From positions 744,001 through 808,000 of the forward strand of contig JAWKJB010000001.1 in NCBI GenBank assembly GCA_041393965.1: DNA of 64,000 nucleotides. Direction: 5' to 3'. Both the position numbers and the translations under genes were made by a program. Under the pieces are notes generated by a model. The model was not told where the DNA came from and did not search any database. It was given only the letters and a program-made list of their open reading frames with translations. This document shows, piece by piece, positions 8,620 through 16,731 of this stretch (the stretch's first letter is position 1; each line of letters starts with the position of its first letter). The stretch comes from Acidimicrobiia bacterium. GTDB lineage: Bacteria; Actinomycetota; Acidimicrobiia; Spongiisociales; UBA5794.

Positions 8620-9902
8620 CAACCGACCCTCTCGCGGGTGCCGAGCAGCCCCTGTGGCTTGATCAAGAGCATGATGATGAGGATGATGAGACCGACGGCT
8701 GCTTTGAGCTCCGACGGGAAGAACAAGGTGCTCATCTCCACGGCGATACCAACGACGAAGGCCCCGAGCATCGCGCCGTACGCGGTGCCGAGGCCTCCGA
8801 GGACGACTGCCGCAAAGATCAACAGCAGCAGGCGAAAGCCCATGTCCCATTGGACCGCTTCGGTCAGCCCGAAGAACACGCCGCCGAGCGCCGCAAGACC
8901 GCCCGCCATGGTCCAAGTCAGGGTCACGACCCGGTCGACATCGATACCGGATGACTCGGAAAGGTCCGGGTTGTCCGAGACGGCGCGGAGCGCCGTTCCA
9001 GTCCTCGTCTTCTGGAGGAACAAGCCGACGAGCCCGAGGACGACCACACCGACGACGATCGTCGCGAGGTTCTTTGGGACGACCGGTATACCAAGAATGT
9101 CGATCGGGGACTGACCGGTGAACTCGTCGTAGAAACGCCGTGTGCCTCCGAAGATCACGAGGATGAGGTAGCGGAGCGCGAACGACAAGCCGATCGACAC
9201 GACCATCATCGACACGACACCCATCCGCCGTTTGCGAAGCGGCCGCCACATCCCACGGTCCTGCACCAGGCCGAAACCTGCTCCGAGCAACACCGCAACG
9301 AGCCCGGCAACCACAAGACTCCATCCGGGCCCTGCGACGGAGGTACTGAAGAAGTAGGCGAGCACGGCGCCGATCGTGACCATCTCGCCGTGCGCGAAGT
9401 TGACGAGTCGGGTCACCGCGTAGATGAGCGAGAGCCCAACCGCGCTGAGTGCGATCACAGCGCCGAGCTTCAGGCCCGCGAAGAACAGGGCTCCGGCCCT
9501 TTGATAGGCGGGCGACGATCCTGCCGTGCTTTCGCCAAGGGGGAACAGGACGGTGCGTTGCCGTCCCTGTTGCACGACGATATCGTCGAGGGTCGATCGG
9601 TCAGGGTCGGTGAGGGAGACATCCTCGGGGAGAGTCGTGGTGTCGAGTTCGACGGTGTAGGCGCCGGGCCCGGGAACGAGAACGGACCACACGCCATCTG
9701 CGTCGCTCGTTCCCTCGCCGATGACCGAACCGTCTTGTGAGACCGCAATCCGCACGCCCTCGACGGGGACGCGCTCGTCACCCGTCACGGCAATCAGCGT
9801 TCCGCCGATGCCCTCTCCTTCTGCGAACGCCGAGCCCGTGAAGGCGAGCACCGCGACAACCACAGTGCAAACACAGGCGAGACCCTTGATGACACGAAGC
9901 AC
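8619..9902 (-). CDS. livH: ABC transporter permease LivH with secreted N-terminal beta domain
   Basis: A 427-aa protein. Residues 1-30 form a signal peptide or signal anchor (ending TGSAFAEGEG); residues about 33-125 are a soluble domain resembling carboxypeptidase-regulatory/Cna-B beta sandwiches (VEGVRIAVSQDG, SDADGVWSVLVPGPGAYTV, VVQQGRQRTVLFPLG); then about 8 membrane segments of a normal LivH permease with LIYAVTRLVNFAHGEM and GGLGTAYGAMLGAFVVGIAVE. A usual LivH is about 290-310 aa, so the extra 120 or so residues are the added domain, expected outside the membrane. The GTG at 9902 is chosen because TACAAT lies 8 nt upstream; GTG 24 bp further upstream is an alternative. Confidence 0.88.
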   Translation of the reverse strand: MLRVIKGLACVCTVVVAVLAFTGSAFAEGEGIGGTLIAVTGDERVPVEGVRIAVSQDGSVIGEGTSDADGVWSVLVPGPGAYTVELDTTTLPEDVSLTDPDRSTLDDIVVQQGRQRTVLFPLGESTAGSSPAYQRAGALFFAGLKLGAVIALSAVGLSLIYAVTRLVNFAHGEMVTIGAVLAYFFSTSVAGPGWSLVVAGLVAVLLGAGFGLVQDRGMWRPLRKRRMGVVSMMVVSIGLSFALRYLILVIFGGTRRFYDEFTGQSPIDILGIPVVPKNLATIVVGVVVLGLVGLFLQKTRTGTALRAVSDNPDLSESSGIDVDRVVTLTWTMAGGLAALGGVFFGLTEAVQWDMGFRLLLLIFAAVVLGGLGTAYGAMLGAFVVGIAVEMSTLFFPSELKAAVGLIILIIMLLIKPQGLLGTRERVG

Positions 9903-9910
9903 GGTGGAGG

Positions 9911-9916
9911 ATTGTA
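9911..9916 (-). promoter_or_regulatory. -10 box TACAAT of the livHMGF operon
   Basis: Read on the minus strand, TACAAT is followed by 8 nt and then the GTG of livH. It is close to consensus and suggests a leaderless operon transcript. Confidence 0.55.
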
Positions 9917-9966
9917 GGCGAAGCACGCCACCGGAGCCTTGTACGGCGGCGACCCGAGCGATCGCT

Positions 9967-10734
9967 CTACCGGCGGAACCGGGCAAGGTAGGCGTTTCTG
10001 GCGGTGGTTGACTCATCGTCGTCGAGGGCCGAGATGAGTCCGAGGGCGTCGTCCCGGGACAGATCGCCTGCGAGGATCTCCGCGACATGGCGCTTCGTCG
10101 TCACCACGGGGAGGCGGGGCTTGCCCGCGATGTGCATAGCCAATTCCTTTGCGGTATCCATGGCCGAGCCCGGTTCGGTGATCGCGTTGAGGAAGCCAGC
10201 CATCCGCCCCTCCTCGGCGGTGAAGGGCCGGCATGTCAAGATCAGCTCCTTGGCGATCGCTGACCCGAATTCCCGTACGAGGCGGGCGACCCCTCCCCAC
10301 GCAAGGGGAATGCCGAGGTCGACCTCCGGGATCGAAAACACGGTATCGCGATCGGCGACGCGCAGGTCACACGCTGCCGCGAGGACGACCGCTCCGCCGA
10401 CGACATGTCCGTGGAGTGCCGCGATCGTGATCTGTGGCAGTGCCTCGATCGCGTCGGCGACCGCGCCGCCGAGCTGCGCTGCTTCGTAGCGCTGCGCGGT
10501 GTCGGCTTCGGCAACGAGGACGGATTCGAGGGCGGACACATCGAATCCGGATGAGAAGGAGCGCCCGTTCCCCGCGATGACGACCGAGCGCAGGTCCGAT
10601 GACGCGATCTGATTCGCTGCCGAGATGAGTTCGCGGAGCATTGCAAACGACAGGGCGTTGAGCTCGTGTGGTCGGTCGAGCGCGATGAAGCCGATGTCGC
10701 CATCGCGCCACATGTCGAGATTCTGATAGTCCAT
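9967..10734 (-). CDS. Enoyl-CoA hydratase/isomerase family protein (crotonase)
   Basis: A 255-aa crotonase-fold enzyme. The first oxyanion-hole segment is AGNGRSFSSGFDVSAL and the second is HGHVVGGAVVLAAACDLRVA, followed by FSIPEVDLGIPLAWGG where the active-site Glu of hydratases lies (PEVDLG). Family members hydrate or isomerise acyl-CoA thioesters in fatty-acid or aromatic-acid breakdown. The start at 10734 (MDYQNL) has GGGAAC ahead of it; a start eight codons upstream (10758) is also possible. Exact substrate is unknown. Confidence 0.85.
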   Translation of the reverse strand: MDYQNLDMWRDGDIGFIALDRPHELNALSFAMLRELISAANQIASSDLRSVVIAGNGRSFSSGFDVSALESVLVAEADTAQRYEAAQLGGAVADAIEALPQITIAALHGHVVGGAVVLAAACDLRVADRDTVFSIPEVDLGIPLAWGGVARLVREFGSAIAKELILTCRPFTAEEGRMAGFLNAITEPGSAMDTAKELAMHIAGKPRLPVVTTKRHVAEILAGDLSRDDALGLISALDDDESTTARNAYLARFRR

Positions 10735-10839
10735 CGGCCTGTTCCCGGGAACGACCATCGTAGGCGCGTGCGCGTCGGCGCACGATTCAGTGGAGGTTGG
10801 TACATTGGGGGCGGAGGAGTGGGGGCGGAGGAGGACTCG

Positions 10840-11271
10840 ATGCGCACAACGGTCGCACACATTCTTTCCCATAAGGGAAGGGAGGTCTGGAGTGTCGACA
10901 GCGCGACATCGGTCTTTGACGCACTGGAGCTCATGGCGGACAAGAACATCGGTGCCCTTGTCGTCATTGACGCCGGCGTGCTGGTCGGCATCATCTCGGA
11001 GCGCGACTATGCGAGGAAGGTCATTCTCCGTGGTCGCGAATCGCGGCACACGCCCGTTGCCGACATCATGACGCAGCATCCGGTCACGGTGACGCCGGTC
11101 AAGACCGTCCGCGAGTGCATGGCGCTGATGACGGCGAACCGGTTCCGTCACCTCCCGGTCGTCGACGGTGGCACCCTCTACGGTGTCGTGTCGATCGGCG
11201 ATGTCGTTCGAGCCGTGATCGACGAACAGGAGTTCGTGATCGATCAACTCGAGGGATACATCACCGGATAG
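10840..11271 (+). CDS. Two-CBS-domain regulatory protein
   Basis: A 143-aa protein made only of a CBS pair: first domain about residues 10-60 (VDSATSVFDALELMADKNIGALVV), second about 73-130 (MTQHPVTVTPVKTVRECMALMTANRFRHLPVV). CBS pairs bind adenine nucleotides such as AMP, ATP or NADH and act as small energy or redox sensors. A strong GGAGGAGG ribosome-binding site lies 5-12 nt before the ATG, and TACATT at 10801-10806 is a likely -10 box. It converges on the ferredoxin gene. Confidence 0.9.
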   Translation: MRTTVAHILSHKGREVWSVDSATSVFDALELMADKNIGALVVIDAGVLVGIISERDYARKVILRGRESRHTPVADIMTQHPVTVTPVKTVRECMALMTANRFRHLPVVDGGTLYGVVSIGDVVRAVIDEQEFVIDQLEGYITG

Positions 11272-11325
11272 CGCAGGCCCTCGTGTCGGCAGCCGCCGGT
11301 GTCACGCGGTGTCCGAGCCTGCTGG

Positions 11326-11634
11326 CTACGCCCCGCGTTTGTCGAAGGTCTCCTGATCGAATGGCTCGATCATGATGCACTCGCCGGGGCACTCCTCGGC
11401 CGCCTCCACGACGATGTCCACCTGGTCGTTCGGGACTCGTGCAACACCACGGCTGCCGTCTGGCGCCTGGTTGCCGTCGAAGACGATGTCGGCTCCCCAG
11501 TTCGAGGCCGTTTCCTTGACCACCCAGAGCCCGTCGTCTCGTCCGATGAAGACATCGGGAGCGATCTCCTCGCAGATCCCGTCTCCGGTGCACAGATCCT
11601 GGTCGATCCACACCATCAATGAAGCGTCAGCCAT
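11326..11634 (-). CDS. Ferredoxin, 3Fe-4S/4Fe-4S single-cluster type
   Basis: A 102-aa acidic ferredoxin. The cluster ligands are C-x5-C in DLCTGDGICEEIAPDVF and a C-terminal CPGEC (EECPGEC). The spacing of the first two cysteines fits [3Fe-4S] ferredoxins that donate electrons to cytochromes P450 and other monooxygenases in actinobacteria, but the protein is longer than usual because of a roughly 25-residue insertion between the two cysteine clusters. No P450 gene is adjacent. It is the last gene before tRNA-Sec, and divergent from it. Confidence 0.8.
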   Translation of the reverse strand: MADASLMVWIDQDLCTGDGICEEIAPDVFIGRDDGLWVVKETASNWGADIVFDGNQAPDGSRGVARVPNDQVDIVVEAAEECPGECIMIEPFDQETFDKRGA

Positions 11635-11787
11635 GGCGTTCCTCGTGTCGCTCGTGCGTGCGGTTCGGAGCTTAGCGAGGATTCAGGGGACTGAGACCGT
11701 GGGACCGGCATCGAAAGCGGCGTCCGGATGCGCGGACTCAACAGGCCTCCACCTGGGAACTCCGGCGCCTTCCGAGATGCACGGGTC

Positions 11788-11793
11788 TACCCT
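11788..11793 (+). promoter_or_regulatory. Possible -10 box TACCCT for tRNA-Sec
   Basis: TACCCT lies 9 nt upstream of the first base of the tRNA, a reasonable position for a start just ahead of the mature 5' end. Confidence 0.35.
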
Positions 11794-11802
11794 CCACCCG
11801 AG

Positions 11803-11894
11803 GGAGGCGACTGCGTGCCTGGTGGACGCCGCGGTCTTCAAAACCGACGAGGGGGCGAAAGCTCCCTGGCGGGTTCGATTCCCGTCCGCCTCCG
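11803..11894 (+). tRNA. selC: tRNA-Sec (anticodon TCA)
   Basis: This 92-nt gene has an anticodon loop CTTCAAA (anticodon TCA, decoding UGA), an acceptor stem GGAGGCG/CGCCTCC, T arm GCGGG-TTCGATT-CCCGT, a long variable arm GGGGGC-GAAA-GCTCCC with six pairs, and discriminator G73. Length without CCA equals that of E. coli selC. CCA is not encoded. The eighth acceptor pair (A-C), one D-stem pair and the outer anticodon-stem pair look mismatched in my hand fold. The gene implies a UGA-recoding system (selA, selB, selD elsewhere); no selenoprotein was recognised in the window. Confidence 0.88.
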
Positions 11895-11898
11895 CGAT

Positions 11899-12015
11899 GT
11901 ACACGCGTACCCAGGGTTCCCGTTGCACGAAAAGGTAAGAATCAGCCCATAGAACGAGGCTCATTCCGTGGGCCAGAAGTGACCTTTTCGTTGAACGGGA
12001 ACCCTGGGTACGCGG
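11899..12015. repeat. 117-bp palindromic element, copy A
   Basis: Arms of 32 nt (11905-11936 and 11982-12013) match at 30 of 32 positions when one is reverse-complemented, separated by a 45-nt loop. The whole 117 bp is identical, in the same orientation, to copy B at 17921-18037. It starts 4 nt after tRNA-Sec. It has no coding capacity, so it resembles an ERIC/REP-like or miniature inverted-repeat element; it would also fold as a very stable RNA hairpin. Confidence 0.92.
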
Positions 12016-12045
12016 CCTGCGCGGCGACGGGGTGAGGTTCGCCCT

Positions 12046-13296
12046 ATGATCCTCGACGGATGCTTCTCACTGGGGGTACATGTGGATGAGCAATCGACCA
12101 TCCTCGACCATCTTGCTCAGGTGCTGCGACAACTCAACGGTGTAACGGATCATCTCGTTTCAGTCTTGCCAGCGATCGAGTCGCGACTGGCTCGGTTGGA
12201 AGAAGACCTCGCGACTGTCGTTCACGGTGTTTCGGGCAATGGCCCGGAAGTCTCGATCGATGGCAAGCTCGATGGCATCCAGCGAGACCTTCAACGCGCC
12301 GCTGCGGACCGTGCCGAACACAAGCTGGAGGTGCTTCGGCAATTGCTTGATCGAAACATTGATGTCTTTCGCCAAATCCAGAACACCAACCTCGGTCTTT
12401 CCAATCTGCTCATGCCCCCGGAGAACGCATGGTCGCCGATGTTCGATGCCGACGAGTGGCGCGCTGGGAAGCGCCCGGAAACAGCACCTGTGGCCAAGGT
12501 CCCTCTTCAGTCATCGGTCTGTCGACAAGAGGACTTTGCGACTGACTGGTTGACCTACTGGTGCGTTCAGCTCGACATCTTTCCCCAATACGGGCGAAAA
12601 TGGTGGGAGTTTGCATTCATCTGTCAGGCGCTGTGGGAACGCGGATTGCTAGCGCCAGGCCACAGCGGGCTTGGTTTCGGCGTGGGCATTGAGAGGCTTC
12701 CGGCCCTCTTTGCACAGCTCGGATGCACTGTCGTTGCTACCGACGCTCCTTTCGATCACGCTGAGGCGACCGGCTGGGCTGACAGTTCGGTGCAATACGC
12801 CGCAGACGGACTCGGTTCGCTGCGCTACGACGAGATTTGCGATCCGGACACCTTCTTCCAACGGGTGCGCTTTCGCGCGGTCGACATGAATGAGGTCCCG
12901 AGCGACCTTGCCAATCGGTTCGACTTCACCTGGTCGTCCTGTGCCTTCGAGCATCTGGGTTCCCTCGACGCTGGCGCCCGGTTCGTCGAGCGATCCATCG
13001 AGTGTCTGGTTCCCGGCGGGGTCGCGGTGCATACGACTGAATACACACTGGACCCCTTGCGAACCGTTGAGACAGGACCCACCGTCCTGTACCGCGCACT
13101 CGATCTGGCGGCCCTGATGGATCGGATTCGTTCGTCGGGACATGAGGTGGAGCCCCTCGATCTCGACATTGGCAACGGACTCCTCGATCGCTATGTGGAC
13201 CTTCCTCCGTATCGCACCGAACCACATCTGAAGCTTGCTCTTGAGGGATTCGTTACAACCTCGATTGGGCTCATCATCCGCAAGGGTGAAAGCTAG
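12046..13296 (+). CDS. Class I SAM-dependent methyltransferase with N-terminal coiled coil
   Basis: A 416-aa protein. Residues about 15-125 are helical, heptad-rich and charged (for example LPAIESRLARLEEDLATVV and IQRDLQRAAADRAEHKLEVL), a likely coiled coil. The C-terminal part (about 180-410) is a Rossmann methyltransferase: motif I GFGVGIERLPALFAQLG, an acidic end of strand 2 (VVATDAP) and post-motif FDFTWSSCAFEHLGSL. First gene of the repeat-bounded cassette and convergent with the glycosyltransferase gene, 1 bp apart. Start at 12046 has GTGAGG 8 nt upstream; because this ATG overlaps a TATGAT box, GTG at 12082 is an alternative. Probably modifies a surface glycan; acceptor unknown. Confidence 0.78.
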   Translation: MILDGCFSLGVHVDEQSTILDHLAQVLRQLNGVTDHLVSVLPAIESRLARLEEDLATVVHGVSGNGPEVSIDGKLDGIQRDLQRAAADRAEHKLEVLRQLLDRNIDVFRQIQNTNLGLSNLLMPPENAWSPMFDADEWRAGKRPETAPVAKVPLQSSVCRQEDFATDWLTYWCVQLDIFPQYGRKWWEFAFICQALWERGLLAPGHSGLGFGVGIERLPALFAQLGCTVVATDAPFDHAEATGWADSSVQYAADGLGSLRYDEICDPDTFFQRVRFRAVDMNEVPSDLANRFDFTWSSCAFEHLGSLDAGARFVERSIECLVPGGVAVHTTEYTLDPLRTVETGPTVLYRALDLAALMDRIRSSGHEVEPLDLDIGNGLLDRYVDLPPYRTEPHLKLALEGFVTTSIGLIIRKGES

Positions 13297-13297
13297 T

Positions 13298-15496
13298 TCA
13301 GACCGTCGACAGCTCGAGCAGGTCGATGATGCGGTCCGCGAGGGCATCGAATGAGTTCTGCTGCGCGTAGCCCCTGGCGCCGTCGGCGAGTTCCGCGAGA
13401 GCTCTTCGATCGGCAACAAAGCCCGCGGCCGTTACTCGGAACTCCTCCGTGGAGGAGGGAAGGTTGATGTTTCGGACCACGCCCTCGGGAAATGGGCTTG
13501 TTCCGTCGGCGGAGACCACCATCGTCGGCAGGGCGCTACTCAAACAGTCTTCGATCTGTTGGACCGAGTCGGCCGATTTCGGATCCCACCATTGGATGGC
13601 GCCAGCCGCTCGGTTCATCCATAGCCGCCTCTCCGGCGATGCCCCATCGTCGATCAACTCGACCCGGCCGCTCGCTGCCTTCTGCTCCACGGTGTCCATC
13701 AGCACTTCGGTTTGCCGTCCCACCGACGAAATGACAAACCGGAGAGGAGGGTCAGCTGATGCCCCGCCCCGTGCCGCATTCACGGCCATGAGACCCAATC
13801 GATCGGCCGTAGGCTGACCCAACAGCGCGATCAGCCCTGGGATGCGAGGGGGTCGGAAGCCAGATGGGCTGCCGAGCCCAACGGGGAGCTCGACGACTCG
13901 GACCTGGGCCCCACTCATGGTGAGGTGATCCGCGAAGAACGAGGAGAACACTCCGATGAGACCTCCGAGGCTGAGCAGATGATCTGCGGTCTCATGCGGC
14001 AGCTCACGGTTCACGAGCGTGAGCTTTCGCTGGCTTCGGCCCATCACCTCGTGCACGGCAGTCGGGATCTCATCCGCCGAATTGCAGTACACAACGGCGT
14101 CGTAGGGCATGAAGGAATCCCAAGCCGCCAGATCAGCGAGTCTCCTGGTGACATACGGGCCAGGCGCGTCGGTGTCGTCGAGGTCCGCCACGAAGACATC
14201 CAGGTCGACATGTTGAGCAATCGCCTTCGCCAACTCCGTGTTCTTGCGGAGTTCCATCGAAGACTGCGTCGACATCACGAACGCCCATCGAGGGTGGGGG
14301 TTCCAAACGGTGAACCTGCGGCGCTGGGCATCGGCCTGCATCTCGTCGATCGCTTTCAACGCCCTCGTCGCCACGCGTTGCCAGCTGAAGCGTTCCACGA
14401 TCGTGTCACCGAGCTCTTTGCTCTCCAATTGATCGGTGGGACGCTGGAGCGCGTTGGCAATCGCCTCAGTCACCTCTGTGCTGTTTTCCGGATCGAACTG
14501 ACATTCCCGACGAGGCAGGACCTCTGGCAGGGCGCCCCGATCAGAGCAAATGGCCGGTGCACCGCAGGCAAGGGCTTCCGCCAAGGGCAGTCCGAACCCT
14601 TCCCAGAGTGAAGGGAAGACGAACAACCTCGTCGTCTGATAGAGGCGTAGCAGCGTGCCGTCGGCGACGGTTCCCGTCAGCAGGAGGTCCGATTCGATCC
14701 CGAGGTCCGAGGCAGTGGCCAAGATGTCAGCGCGCTGTTGGTCGCTGAGCCTGCAGGTCACGACCAGCTGGTGGTCCTGACGCATCGAGCGGGGGAGGCC
14801 GGAGTAGGCCTTGAGGAGTCCACCGAGGTTCTTTCGCGAGTCGACTCCCGCAACGCTGAAGATGAAACCGGGTCGTATTCCGGTGAGCCCGTCCTGTAAC
14901 TCCGCCAACGCCTGTGCCCTATCGGCGGATGGTCGGAACAGGGTGGAGACACCGGTCCCGATCACCGAAACCCGATTCTCCGTGGCGCCAACGAGCTCGA
15001 CCGTGTCTCGAGCTGTTGATTCCGAGATAGCGAGCACGGCGTCTGCATCCCTGACCATGGATAGCCGAGTGGTGTATCGCGCGTTCCAGTCAGGGTCGGA
15101 GAGGTACTGTTCTGGGAATCGCAGTGGAATGAAGTCGAAAGCTGTGACGATCGTCAGGGCTTCGCTACTTCGAGCGTAGCGTGGAAGCTGCTCCTCGAAC
15201 CCAGCCAATTCGAATGGTGACATCTGGTAATACCCGAATCTCCGCCTCGGCGGGATGATGTGGTCGCCCGAAGAGTTGTTCCAAGCGAGTTTCCCTGTGC
15301 CGGCGAAGAAGCGAACAGCGTCTGTCATGCCGAGTCTGGCGTTGGCAACGATCGCATGGATCCGTTCGGGATTCGATTCCCAGAGCGCCTTCGACAATTC
15401 GAAGACATAGCGGGCGATGCCTCGTTCCGGGTGAAGCTGGCTCTGAGCGCCCTGGATGTCGAGTATGAGCGGCAGCTGGTCTTCTGTTCCCATCAA
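13298..15496 (-). CDS. Tandem GT-B glycosyltransferase (GT4 plus degenerate second domain)
   Basis: A 732-aa protein. Residues about 10-385 are a GT4 glycosyltransferase: FSVAGVDSRKNLGGLLKAY (donor-domain start) and FPSLWEGFGLPLAEALACG with the E-x7-E motif. Residues about 395-732 look like a second GT-B unit (WAFVMSTQSSMELRKNTELA at its start) but without a recognisable E-x7-E, so it may be inactive or bind the acceptor. GT4 enzymes transfer sugars from nucleotide donors with retention. Its ATG overlaps the stop of the upstream methyltransferase gene (ATGA), so the two are translationally coupled. Confidence 0.85.
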   Translation of the reverse strand: MMGTEDQLPLILDIQGAQSQLHPERGIARYVFELSKALWESNPERIHAIVANARLGMTDAVRFFAGTGKLAWNNSSGDHIIPPRRRFGYYQMSPFELAGFEEQLPRYARSSEALTIVTAFDFIPLRFPEQYLSDPDWNARYTTRLSMVRDADAVLAISESTARDTVELVGATENRVSVIGTGVSTLFRPSADRAQALAELQDGLTGIRPGFIFSVAGVDSRKNLGGLLKAYSGLPRSMRQDHQLVVTCRLSDQQRADILATASDLGIESDLLLTGTVADGTLLRLYQTTRLFVFPSLWEGFGLPLAEALACGAPAICSDRGALPEVLPRRECQFDPENSTEVTEAIANALQRPTDQLESKELGDTIVERFSWQRVATRALKAIDEMQADAQRRRFTVWNPHPRWAFVMSTQSSMELRKNTELAKAIAQHVDLDVFVADLDDTDAPGPYVTRRLADLAAWDSFMPYDAVVYCNSADEIPTAVHEVMGRSQRKLTLVNRELPHETADHLLSLGGLIGVFSSFFADHLTMSGAQVRVVELPVGLGSPSGFRPPRIPGLIALLGQPTADRLGLMAVNAARGGASADPPLRFVISSVGRQTEVLMDTVEQKAASGRVELIDDGASPERRLWMNRAAGAIQWWDPKSADSVQQIEDCLSSALPTMVVSADGTSPFPEGVVRNINLPSSTEEFRVTAAGFVADRRALAELADGARGYAQQNSFDALADRIIDLLELSTV

Positions 15497-16701
15497 CGGG
15501 GCCGACGCCGCGCCCGGACCATCGCAACACCCCGGGCTCCCTCCTGCATCATGTCATCTGAGCGATCGAGCCCCCCGATGACTTCCCATTGCGACGAAGA
15601 TGCGCGACGGGCGAGGCTTGCCTCCTCGATCGCCCAGCCTTCGAGGAGGGCCATGAGGTGATCAAGGTCGTAGGTTCTTTGCAGCTCGTCGACCCCGTAG
15701 ACGCCGAACGGCGCGGTGAGTACCAACAGCCCGTCGTCGGCCGTGATGGCGTGGAGCTTCGCCATCGCCTTCCGATCGGCATCCTTCCGGTCGGCCTCGT
15801 TCTCGCGTGATTCGAGCCCGCCGTACGCTCCCAGACCGAAATGTTCGATTGACGACAGCGAAATCACGGCATCAAACGGTGTCTGCGGGGGGTCCCAGGT
15901 TTCGAATGAGTTCATGACGGTTGTCAGTCGCGGATGCGACAACGGGTAGTTGCGCAAATCGATGGCCACGACGTTGTAGCCGAGGCAGGCGAGGGAGAAT
16001 GCAACAGGGCTCTCGGTACAGCCGAGGTCGAGAACATGGGCGCCGGGTTTGAGGCCGATCATGCTGGCGTAGACGAAGGGCAGCTCGACAATCCGCTCGT
16101 TCACCTCCCGAATGACTGCGCCGCCGATCTGGTGCTCGATGTTGAAAGGCCAGTTGAACCAGACTCCTGCCTGGGCCTTGAAACCCCAAGGCCCATCGGC
16201 ATAGTTCAGGAAGGCGGCTTGCGATTGGCTCAAGTCGCTGATCTTGGTCACCCGGGCCGGGTCCATATCGGACCGCAGACGATCGAGCTCTGCTCGGAGG
16301 TCCTCAAGAGACTGTCGAGCCAGGAGCGAATGGTCAGCGACATCCCGCAGCCTGTGTCCGGTATAGGCGCTGAGTTCAGCATGGGTCTCACCGTGGCGCT
16401 TGATCAACACCTCGAGCTCATTGAGTCGACTGTTGATCTGGCTGCGCTGGGATGTTGCCTCTTGGTTGTTGCCGGGGCCGCGAACCAGGTGATTGACCTC
16501 CAGCCAGATCATGTTGAGCTGATTCATGAGCTCGTCTCGGGAAACGGAGCCCGATTCGGCGGCCATGATCGCGCGTTCGACCATGACGCCCAGTTCGCGG
16601 GTCTGATCGATGCCAACCGCGACGGCATCTGTCGTGGGTTGCCACAGGCGCCGGAGCACACGGACAAATGGTCGGAGGAGGCTCTTCAGGAAGCTGCGCA
16701 T
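15493..16701 (-). CDS. SAM-dependent methyltransferase with N-terminal helical/coiled-coil region
   Basis: A 402-aa protein. The basic N-terminus (MRSFLKSLLRPFVRVLRRLW) looks amphipathic and may touch the membrane. Residues about 30-165 are heptad-rich helices (INSRLNELEVLIKRHGETHA, SLEDLRAELDRLRSDMD). The methyltransferase domain (about 210-400) has motif I HVLDLGCTESPVAFSLACLG, VVAIDLRNYP, and FDAVISLSSIEHFGLGAYGG. It is the middle gene of a three-gene minus-strand operon and is coupled to the glycosyltransferase. Architecture parallels the methyltransferase at 12046-13296, although the two share little sequence. Confidence 0.82.
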   Translation of the reverse strand: MRSFLKSLLRPFVRVLRRLWQPTTDAVAVGIDQTRELGVMVERAIMAAESGSVSRDELMNQLNMIWLEVNHLVRGPGNNQEATSQRSQINSRLNELEVLIKRHGETHAELSAYTGHRLRDVADHSLLARQSLEDLRAELDRLRSDMDPARVTKISDLSQSQAAFLNYADGPWGFKAQAGVWFNWPFNIEHQIGGAVIREVNERIVELPFVYASMIGLKPGAHVLDLGCTESPVAFSLACLGYNVVAIDLRNYPLSHPRLTTVMNSFETWDPPQTPFDAVISLSSIEHFGLGAYGGLESRENEADRKDADRKAMAKLHAITADDGLLVLTAPFGVYGVDELQRTYDLDHLMALLEGWAIEEASLARRASSSQWEVIGGLDRSDDMMQEGARGVAMVRARRRPR

Positions 16702-16731
16702 GATGTCATCTCCTCTGGCTGTGCAGAACGA

